From Mauremys mutica (lineage: Eukaryota; Chordata; Testudines; Geoemydidae), in NCBI RefSeq assembly GCF_020497125.1, contig NC_059081.1:18757105-18821104 (forward strand): DNA of 64,000 nt, given 5' to 3'. Under the pieces are notes generated by a model. It was not told the DNA's origin. It made no database searches and was given only the letters and a program-made list of their open reading frames with translations. Positions within the stretch are counted from its first letter, which is position 1, and each line of letters starts with the position of its first letter. The position numbers and the translations under genes are program-made. Of this stretch, positions 55,401 through 64,000 are shown one piece after another.

Positions 55401-55918
55401 AATGAACGCAAAGTTATGGCGACAGATATGAGTCAAGGAAGCCAGCAGAGTATCAGAAACCTGGAAAAATCTCTGACTGGATGGCTCAGGCATTTGGTCA
55501 CAAGCTGAGGTGGTTCAAAAGTTTTGGTGTTTTTAAGCAGATTTTTGTTTTTGTTTCTTTAAACAGTCAAACACAGCAAGTAGCAAATATTTAGCCACAC
55601 ACTTCTGAAACCTCAAACCATGTTCAGGTTTTGGCAGACTAATTTCAGCTTTTCAATTAAAAAAAACCACAACCAATTTTGAAGGAAAGCAGACATTGTC
55701 CGTGATTTTTTTTCTTCTGCTTTTTAAAAACCCCTAGTTTTCGATCCAAAAAAACTTTTTTTGGAAAATATTTGTCCAACCCTTTTAATGAGCTTTTGTG
55801 CCTTTTAGCACTAGCTGATGCTGAGAACCAGTGATACCTTGTAAAGGTGACTTGAAAAGAAGTTTTCTCAAAACTGGGTTTGTGCCAAGATGTGGAAGGT
55901 TTTTAAATGTTTTTTTTT
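55401..55918. other. non-coding stretch, nothing recognised
   Basis: T- and A-run-rich DNA with no recognised repeat or frame. Confidence 0.4.
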
Positions 55919-55921
55919 CCC

Positions 55922-56087
55922 CAGGGCTGCCCGGGGTGGGGGGCAAGTGGGGCAATTTGCCCCGGATCCCAGGGCCCTCACGAGAATATAGTATTCTGTA
56001 GTACTGCAACTTTTTTTTTTATGGAAGGGGCCCCCAAAATTGCTTTTCCCCAGGCCCCCTGAATCCTCTGGGTGGCCCTGCACTGCT
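55922..56087. mobile_element. MITE (CAGGGCTGCCCGGGG ends), hAT-like
   Basis: CAGGGCTGCCCGGGGTGGGG and AATTTGCCCCGGATCCCAGG stand at the left. CCCCAGGCCCCCTGAATCC and TCTGGGTGGCCCTG at the right are their inverted relatives. The right terminus GGTGGCCCTG mirrors CAGGGCTGCC. Related to the left part of the GC-rich element at 53720. Confidence 0.65.
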
Positions 56088-57460
56088 GTGTAAATTACAC
56101 TTGGTTTGCACACCAGCTATAACACTAGATCGGTGTGAGTTGCACTCCATATATTTTATTTTCTGACCAAACTGCGCAATCACCTGTTGTCCTTTATATT
56201 GTTCCACAATACTTCTGTGGGAGTTGCCCTTGTTTACATCAGGGCTGACTTTGACCCAACTTTATATATCAAAATTCACATGTTTAGTTAGTCTAAGTAA
56301 ATAAGCAGAATTTAAATAACTGTCTCTAAAGACTTTTTATATTGTTGCCAAAACATATTCGGTAGCCAGAGCTCAATCCCCTGGCTTCTCTATATCTCCT
56401 CCATCAACACGCTGTGGAGGGCAATGGTCTATGGATCTGTTTACCCTTCCTTGATCCAGCTATGCATTGAAATCCCAATATACAGTAACATGCAGAGCTG
56501 GATCACTAGTCCTATGGAGCCCTGCGCAGGCTACCTAAATCCTGCCCTTCCTCACAGTAGAATTTTATCAGTTTTATTGCATCTCTGCAATCTGCAGATG
56601 GAGCAAAAGTTACTGCTTAGTTAACATGCTGTTTCAAACATCATTAATCCCAATCTCGTACCACAAAACCCACCATTTCAGATGGTGTTTGTATTATAGT
56701 TTCAGCATAGGTATCAAGATTGAAATGGATATGGAAACTGAATAATCCTTTCCTGCCTGGATTTGCACTCTCCAGAGGAGAGGTGAAACATACATGTGCC
56801 GTGGGGAAGCTTCTGCTGCTGTTTGAGGTGCTGTTGTTTTAGAGGCACAGGACGTATCTCCAAGGATTTTACTCCAGAAACTTTTACAAGCAAATTACAT
56901 TTACTTAACACTTGTAAAATGAGAGAGAGAGAGAGAAAATTAATTTAGAGACTACATTTTCTTGTCTTCTCGAGCATGCTCAAAATCACATGAAATGAAG
57001 AAAATGGCTCCTATAGGGAAGCGTTAGGTTTCTAGTTATTCCTAACCATTTTCAGCTGTGTCTTTTCCAGTAATTCTAAAGTTTTCAAGAACTTTAATTA
57101 GAGAGCAAGATGAAATGGTACAACCAATTTATTCCTTATATATCAAGTTGTTAAAGAATAAGCAACATCTGGTACTTTACAAAACTGGAATTGACTATAA
57201 GGCCTGTCACTGTGAGTGCAGGTGTGGATATTGGATAAATTAGATTTAGTATGTAAAACAGTTTTAGTGTATTCAGTGAAATGATGGGGAAACTGTTGGA
57301 AAGTGATCTCTTTCCCTCTTCCCTTCCACCCCTCCCCCCTCGGAAACAGATTGAAAGAGGGCATTGCAAAATGAACAAATTTAAACTAGCAGTGTGCCTC
57401 TTTACTACTACTACTAGGGCAGCCTACCAATTTTGGGTGCGTATAAATACCAGGTAATGA
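56088..57460. other. non-coding stretch, nothing recognised
   Basis: A (GA)n run lies near 56920-56936. Frames of 60-75 codons have no motif. Confidence 0.4.
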
Positions 57461-57465
57461 GGAAA

Positions 57466-57730
57466 CTTCAGGGTGGCCAGATGGGGGGCAAAACTAGGAG
57501 TAATGGGATGAAATTAAGAATAGGAAAATGTAGGTGATCAGGAAAAACTTCCCAATAGTGAAAGCTGTTAGTGAAATTGACTCTCAAGAGAGGGTCTACG
57601 GGATTCTTAAAATTAGATTAGACAGGACACTGGAGAAGATACAGTAGAGGACAATCCCACACTGACAAGAGGTTGGACTAGATGACACAAAAAGGCTCCT
57701 TCGTTTCTAATTTCTCTATTATTCTATGTG
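57466..57730 (+). mobile_element. CR1 LINE, 3' end (second subgroup)
   Basis: AACTAGGAGTAATGGGATGA, AGGAAAAACTTCCCAATAGTG, AGGGTCTACGGGATTC, CACTGGAGAAGATACAGTAG, GGTTGGACTAGATGACACAA and the tail TCTCTATTATTCTATGTG. This is a different CR1 subgroup from the 'GGTCTGACCCAGTATGG' copies, ending in TTCTATG units. Confidence 0.75.
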
Positions 57731-58800
57731 ATGAGTTTATGCCTGACTTTGGAAAATAACATCTAGAGGCATTGTTGTAATGGATACAGAATATCTCGCT
57801 CATAACTGAGGCTGCTATCGTGAGGTAGATGGCAAGAGCTAGACTGCCTATACATATCCTACTCCCACATAAATATATTAACATACTATTAAAATTAAAA
57901 TGCTTTTAGGAAGATTATACTCTGAGACCTGAGTGTGTTCACACACATCATTGTATACGATCTTCTGAAGGCTTGCGCCTGCACCCTCTCTCTCTGATAA
58001 GAGTAAAGGGGATAAATGATCAAATCCCAATTAGCACCTTGTTAACTTTGGTAGGTTCTATTTTTAGATACTTGCTTTTTTCAATTAACTGGTTTTTTTA
58101 TGATTTTTCTTTCTTTGGATTATGAGAATAATTGAAGCAAGACTCTACCATATGAACTATGGGAGTTCAAGTGTAGGTAAAGTCGTTTAAAGGGGTTTGT
58201 AATGAACTTAATTAGAAATATCTTCCTTTGTTACTTTCCTCTGGATTCAAACACGTATTTTAAAAAATTTCTGATTTAAACCCCAGTCTATAAAGAAGAT
58301 TCAGTGTTTCCTATGCTCAGAGAAAAGATGTAGAAGGCCAAGTAGAATACTTTAGCTAATTACTTAACACCTATTTGTCCTTTTATGCAAGGAACCATTT
58401 TAATAGTGAGAATAACCCAAACAAAGGAATGGAGCTAGTGTCTACCATTCTCCATTATATGAGAGAGTACATTCTCTCTTGGGATACGGGTGTGCAAGTG
58501 GAATAGAGGGGTGTGTGTGAATACACACACATATATACGCATTCATTCATTGAACAAATACAGAAAAGACACTAGAGATGTGCGTAGGCCCCTTTTCTGC
58601 AGTGTCTAATTTAGACAGTACATGCTAAGAATAAGCCTTCATTGTTATCCTTAGAATCAGGAGTTCTGTGATTTGCAATATTTCTGTTTAAATGCATGAT
58701 ATTTGACACTTTGGGAATTTTGAGGTTGGGCAGGTGGCTGCATGCATGTGATCGTAATAGCTGTATTATTATCCCAGAACCTCAAGAACTGTCAAGTTAA
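57731..58800. other. non-coding stretch, nothing recognised
   Basis: Contains short TGTGTGTG / ACACACACA runs near 58510-58535 only. Confidence 0.4.
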
Positions 58801-60690
58801 AAACTTAGGGCCAGATTGTGATTGGCCTTTGTGAGGGAGAGGGAGAGGCATAGGGAGCCCTCTTCCTCTGGCTGCTCCTCATGTGTGCTTGGCCTGAGGT
58901 CAGTTGCAGTTTTTTGAGCTCTGGAGACCATGTGAACTGCTCCATTGCATGCATCCCAGGGATGGACATCACCTCAAAGGATGCAAGATAGCGCTGCATG
59001 TGGGCCTCACTCTTTCTGCACCAGGAGGTTCTGGCAGGGATTGTGCAGAGTTCCTCATGGAATGGATTTACGCTGCCTTTTATTTGAAGCCATGTCTTAA
59101 AGTGCAGTCCAGCCCTCAGGGAAAGAAGGGATTCCCATAATTAGGGCTTGTAGCTAGACATAGATTCCCTAACTTCTTCCTCGGCCTTGGGTGGGGAAGT
59201 CATGGAGCTTACATTGCAGGTTCAAGAGGGGTCCGTGCAGCGTTGCTGCTCTATTTTTATCTGTACCTAGCTCATAATGGCTAGATTATGTCAAATGTTG
59301 AGGAGGAAGCAAGAATGCGTCACTGAAGACATTACAGCAGCTCTGGCTCATCTTCCATTCTGTTGTGGTGCAGAACTGATCCTGGGGTAATAGTTCTGCT
59401 TGTTTAAAGACCATTTTAAGCAACTAGTTATGTTGTAATGTTACTTATTGCAAAAATAACAAATAATTGGATTATATTGATTCAACCCTTATCTTGAAAT
59501 GGTGATAGATCTTAGAATCCTAATTAATTAAAATATATTTAATTTCTTACTCAGTGTCGTGTGTGTGCTTTATTTAAGTTTGTGGGGATTCAGTGCCCAA
59601 CATGGTGGTGGTATGGACTGGCTTTTAGCTCTTATGTGAGGTCGATGAAACTGAACATTTTATTATGCTATATTATGTTGAATCTCGTAGGAGATGAAAT
59701 TTGTCAAACAAAGAATTAAAGACAGTGGTTTTTAAGAATTGCTTGAACTATACCATTATGCCTCTTTCCTTTTCATCTCAGTGATTTCTGTATTTTCAGA
59801 ATAAGTCTCATACACATGATGTCTTAATGAAAAATTGCAGAGGATTATTTTATGGGTATGAAAAGCTGTTGAAAGAGCATACTAGTTGGTATTAAAACAG
59901 TGAAGCAGTTTGTGTGCCTTGTACCTTGTCCAGAAATAATTGACTCATTAATCTTGGCCACATCAACCTGGTCACAGTATGAGGGTCAAATGTAGGTTGA
60001 TTCTAATAGGTAGATATGTGTCGGTTTACAGCCCATATCTGACAGTTATTTCCGTCCCATGAAAACTAATACTTTTACAAAGAATTTATGAAGGAAAGAA
60101 GATTGAGATGGATATGGACTGAGATAAAAACTTACTGCACCTCTGTCTCTAGGCCCTGATGGGGCAAGGTTTTGGGAACCAGTACATGAGGGGCAAAATC
60201 CAGAAGTCGAATGAGGAAGAAAAAACAATCAAGATTATTTTTCTTCCCTAACCTCTTCCCCACTTTCATTTGACTTGGTTGTGTGTTATGCAATGACCTG
60301 TGCACAGTTCAGTGCATTTTTAGAACTACATTCTTTTGGGTCAGTTATTCACCCGCACATTTTTGGAGATCCACTTCCTCTCTAAGTAGACATTTAATTC
60401 TTTCTCCACCCAAAGTGGATTCCAGTCTTGGCCTTGCTTTCTCAGATCAGAACCAGCCCCGGCCAAAATAAGCATTCTGTAGCTTGGTTGTCATGATGAT
60501 GCTGTATGGGATTGTAGGTCTACTATGGTACTTGCTGCAGTTCATCTTGTATTGCCATTTTCAAACGCTCTTAGAGTTGAGAAAATAACAGACAGAAATA
60601 TTAGAAGATATGCACAAAAATCCCGAAATCTTCATCTAGTATTATTCAACTAGGCTCTTACACACATTAGAGTCTTGTATTAAGTTTTTA
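58801..60690. other. non-coding DNA with a possible eroded repeat at its left edge
   Basis: AGGGCCAGATTGTGATTGGC at 58807-58827 is an arm word of the GGCCAGATTCTG MITE group, but no mirror arm is clear. Nothing else was recognised. Confidence 0.35.
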
Positions 60691-60694
60691 ATGG

Positions 60695-60802
60695 CAGGAT
60701 TCTCAAAAGTACTCAGCATTTTGCTAACTCTCTGCTTCTCTTCATTTCAGTGGCAACAGAGTTAGGCGAACACAAAGCACTTTTGAAATTAGCACCCTGA
60801 AG
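60695..60802. mobile_element. palindromic MITE (CTCAAAAGTACTCAGCA arms)
   Basis: The left arm GGATTCTCAAAAGTACTCAGC and right arm CACAAAGCACTTTTGAAATT are inverted relatives around TTCATTTCAGTGGCAACAGAG. Old copy of the same group as 14482-14580. Confidence 0.6.
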
Positions 60803-60904
60803 GTGCACCATTTGGCATAACCTAGCTAATACAAACTACTGCTCATGTTCTCTGTGAGGTTTTTTTGTGGCTTTAAATGATCTGGTAGAGCCTAACACCA
60901 TGCT

Positions 60905-61140
60905 TACACTACCACTTATGTCAGCAAAACTGTCACTCAGTGAAAAAAGACTCTCCTGAGTGACTTAAGTTTCACCAGCATAAGTGGTAGTGTGCAAGCA
61001 CTATGTCGATGGGAGAGCTCTTTCCTGTCAGCATGGAGTGGCTACACTAGAGACCTTACAGTGACACAGCAGCATTGGTAAAGCTATACCGCTGTAAGGT
61101 GTCTAGTGTAGCCACTCCATGCTGACAGGAAAGCGCTCAG
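60905..61140. mobile_element. nested-palindrome MITE with a long hairpin
   Basis: The left hairpin has CTACCACTTATGTCAGCAAAA mirrored by CACCAGCATAAGTGGTAGTG, with CTCAGTG / CTCCTGAGTGACTTAAG inside. The right part is an almost perfect 44-bp inverted repeat at 61020-61063 and 61090-61133. These are the outer and central palindromes of a turtle MITE whose fuller form is seen in part at 22089-22330; sequence between them is deleted. Confidence 0.75.
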
Positions 61141-61191
61141 GTCCGGCACTAATGAAGTGCTAGGAAGCTTGCTCAGCTTAGTGGCACAGGA

Positions 61192-61303
61192 CAGTGTTTC
61201 TCAACCCTTTTGATACCAGGGACTGGCTTGCTGCTTTCCTACACCATGTCCGGGAGATCTCCGAGGCTGGTGCCAGTCCACATCTGGTTGTTGAGAAACA
61301 CTG
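61192..61303. mobile_element. hAT MITE (CAGTGTTTCTCAACC), 112 bp
   Basis: Starts CAGTGTTTCTCAACCCTTTT and ends TGGTTGTTGAGAAACACTG, terminal inverted repeats of about 14 bp. The 8-bp flanks (GCACAGGA, GCGTAGAA) match at 5 of 8 positions, a decayed target duplication. Confidence 0.8.
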
Positions 61304-61345
61304 GCGTAGAATGAAGAACTAACTAGAGCTATTGTAGCAGGTTGG

Positions 61346-61372
61346 GTGTGTGTGTGTGCGCGCGCATGCACA
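61346..61372 (+). repeat. (GT)n(GC)n alternating purine-pyrimidine tract
   Basis: Twenty-seven bases alternate strictly between purine and pyrimidine: GT units, then GCGCGCGC, then ATGCACA. Such tracts are the sequence type most likely to adopt left-handed (Z) DNA under supercoiling. Confidence 0.9.
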
Positions 61373-62330
61373 ATGAATCTGTGGATGATAATATCATTTT
61401 TGCTTCAGAATGTAACATTTAACTTGCTATCCAGCAGAGAAATCTTTAAGTAAAAATGATGCCCCCCGGATTTCATTTCTTAACTCTGCTTAATTGGACT
61501 CTGGTTTAAAGGGCAGATGCTGTGCAGGAGAAGGTGAGGATATAGCTTTAAAACATTAGTTGGAAAACATCCTTCTTGGGAAATTAAAAAGGTGACACTT
61601 TGGTTAAATTCCCCCTTTAAAAATAAGACCCCATGTAGAATATCCTCAAGTTGCTTTTGGTACAAATCCTTGAATTCCAGACTCTTGTCCAAGAAGCTAA
61701 GCAGCCAGAAAGAATAGGATTCAAAGTTTTGAACCAACAAGGATACAAAGAAAGTTTGAGACCACATAAAGGATTCTTCAAGGCTATTCTTTTTTAGGAG
61801 GATGGATTTCTCTCTCCATTCACACAATGGAGAAGCCTAGCATCAGTCAGCTGTCAAAATGATATTGTACAGTGTTCTTTCACAGTTTCCTTGTTCCAAG
61901 AACATTGATGTCTCCCATTTTTTAAAAAAGCGTTGACACCTAATAATGTCAGCTAAAAATATATTCGCCAGAACATTAAAGCAATCCCACATTTTATCAC
62001 CAATTGGTATCAGAGGGCATGGGATGTCTTAGTGATGGCATTGATACAAATGGGTCAGACTGATGGATGCTCTGATTATGTAGCACAAATTCTCTAGAAA
62101 AAGGTGTAGATGTGGACAAGCAGAATTACATCCTTCCCTAGTTGAAGAAGTGAGCGATCCTAGTTTACTTTCACGTTGGTGTTTATGATCATTATATTAG
62201 TAGCAGTACTTCACTCTTCCTGGATTGTACATAGAATATTTATTGGATACATAGCTCAAAAGTTGTGCACTCAAGCTCTATGTATACTTCCTTTTTGCTG
62301 CTTCACATTGCATTCACATTACCCTTCATA
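61373..62330. other. non-coding DNA with one unassigned open frame
   Basis: A 115-codon minus-strand frame at 61480-61827 has no domain I can name and no clear splice context. It may be a decayed LINE piece or chance. Confidence 0.35.
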
Positions 62331-62334
62331 AACT

Positions 62335-62440
62335 ATAATAAGCTCTTCTGGGCCAGGACTGTCTCCGTATGCGCATGTGGAGCACCCCGCACAATGGGTC
62401 CCTGACCCTGATGGAGGTCTCTAGGACTTACTGCAATTTA
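62335..62440 (+). mobile_element. L2/MIR-like tail fragment
   Basis: AGCTCTTCTGGGCCAGGACT, GAGCACCCCGCACAATGGGT, CCCTGACCCTGATGGAGG and TCTCTAGGACTTACTGCAAT correspond to the L2-like tail that ends the SINE at 13597-13840. Confidence 0.6.
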
Positions 62441-64000
62441 AAGAAGAACCTTTCATTTCCCTTTTTGATTAACTGCTCTTGGCACAGAGAAGTCTTGTCA
62501 GAATATTCCTAATTCCGAGATAGTAAAATTATACTGCCTCTGTTACTCACTGCAAGTAGCTAAGTCATCCTGAACAACAATATCACATTATGACTGGGAA
62601 TCTAAATGCTATTAGAGATGAACAGAAAACTATAATTTCTGGAGCTCAGGGTAGTTTTTCTGGTTTTCCAGGCATTGCACTGAATATCTACCACTAAGCA
62701 GTGCTGATGTGCTGTCAACAAGTAGTGTGAAATCAGGCACTCTAACCTCTGCTGAAGCAATATTCTGCAACATTTTGCAGTTTAGATAAGATTAACTTGT
62801 AACATAACCCTGTCAAACATCCATGTTGCCACTGGATGAGAAGTTATCATCCACAGGTGAGAGAAACTTTCAGCTTCCAGGAAATTCACAGGAGGAAGAA
62901 GCAAAAGTTATTCAAAAATATTCTTTTAGGAATTATCTCAAATATATAAAACATTACTTTGTAAAGCTGTTTTCTTGTACAGCTTTATTGATCTTTTCTG
63001 CATTACAGGCAATGCCCAACAGTCTCTGCTTTTTAATTATAAGTAAATAAATACTTTTTGAAAACATTGCCATGCTGTTACTTGAAGAGCAACTTACTGG
63101 TTAATACTTCCAGGTGAGGTTTGATGTTTACTATAATAATTAATAAACCATCATAACTGTTAATAACTGACTCACTTCACTTAAACTGGCACTGAAATCC
63201 AGCTGCCTTTGGATGGGATATAACTGGCATTATAACACTGCACATCATTGTAACTCTCTTTAGAACAAGCAGTGGAAAAATAATAAATTATCTAATTTAA
63301 ATAATAGTGGCAGTTCGAGGAATATGCCTGTGTCAAATTATGAATTACGTTTTGTGAAATATTGTTTGGTTGTTGCAGTCCTGAATTAGATAATCGTTTT
63401 GATAGTGGGCACCAGGTACATAGTGAACAGACAATAATCTCGGAATGTGAAGCTGGACTATTAACGGAATAGCTCTACTTTGGTAGAACAATGGAGTTGC
63501 TCTTGTAGAACCATTGGTTTTTGTTTTTTTTAAATATCTCTTTTCCCAGCAATCCCATGGGGGGGGGGGAAGATGGTGGTGGTTCATGCAACTTCCCCAG
63601 TGGAAGGACGTAAAGAGGAAAGTGTTAGATTGTTTTTTCAAAGAGACATGCTTTCTGGGAAAGGGAACCATGCCTTCACCAGAAAGAGAAGATGCCTCTG
63701 GGGAAGTGGGGCAGAAGGAGCTTGCCTTCCATCTCAAGTCACTGACCAAAACCCCAGGAATCTTGGAAGGAGAGGTGCCAGAGAGGGGAGCCTGCACTCT
63801 AGTAGAGGCCAGAACTAGAGACCGTGTCTAGCTGGACTCTGCTCAGACCCAGCTGTCTTGAAGCAGATGGGGTCCAAAACTTGGGTCTAATACAGAAGAC
63901 TAGTGACTGTCTGCAAGGAAGAATTCCACCAGGACAGTAGCGGGGGGAATTAGTTAAGCAGGATCCCTCCTCTTAATAAAACTGCCATTGGGCCTTTGAT
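62441..64000. other. non-coding stretch to the window end
   Basis: No repeat end or coding domain recognised. Two overlapping plus-strand frames (105 and 81 codons) and a 150-codon minus-strand frame at 63345-63831 shadow one another. The 150-codon frame is interrupted by runs such as G9 (63560-63568) and has no motif. Confidence 0.4.

Noticed and set aside
1..64000. CRISPR arrays, operons or other prokaryotic systems
   Set aside because: No regularly spaced direct repeats or dense gene layout; the repeats are vertebrate transposons.

Overview
The window looks like nuclear DNA from a turtle (Testudines), or at least a non-avian sauropsid. The evidence is its repeat content: CR1 LINE 3' ends, a tRNA-derived SINE with a CR1-like tail (Cry type), palindromic hAT-like MITEs, a PIF/Harbinger element with HARBI1-like and Myb/SANT-like remnants, and LTR-like pieces. 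These assignments come from recalled family consensus, not a database search. No intact protein-coding gene is visible. The longer open frames are short, lack recognisable domains, and mostly lie in GC-rich repeats, a purine-rich tract or AT-rich DNA.

Layout. At 1-17.4 kb is repeat-sprinkled non-coding DNA. It holds a 707-bp hAT-type element with perfect 8-bp target duplications, a MITE apparently split by about 2 kb of LTR-like DNA, a MIR-like SINE, CR1 tails and a reverse-strand LINE reverse-transcriptase remnant. At 17.4-18.3 kb is the only convincing regulatory landmark: a CpG-rich island with CCAAT, CTCF-like and YY1-like motifs, followed by a strong splice donor. It reads as the promoter and non-coding first exon of a plus-strand gene whose other exons I cannot identify here. 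DNA from about 18 to 64 kb is best read as its first intron and/or intergenic sequence.

At 20-34 kb are nested MITEs (22.0-22.8 kb), CR1 tails, a purine-rich tract, an LTR-like segment (28.1-29.0 kb) and a composite of several tRNA-like modules (31.5-32.0 kb). At 34-46 kb are small hAT MITEs with target duplications, a solo-LTR-like element, a SINE abutting a CR1 tail, and a 116-bp segment present twice, 7.8 kb apart, with one difference. At 46-64 kb are the internally deleted Harbinger element, GC-rich minisatellite-bearing repeats, CR1 tails and a nearly perfect 44-bp-arm hairpin.

There is no operon or pathway here. The interest lies in the orphan promoter, nested transposon history, the copied 116-bp patch, and hairpins that could be transcribed if the region is intronic.
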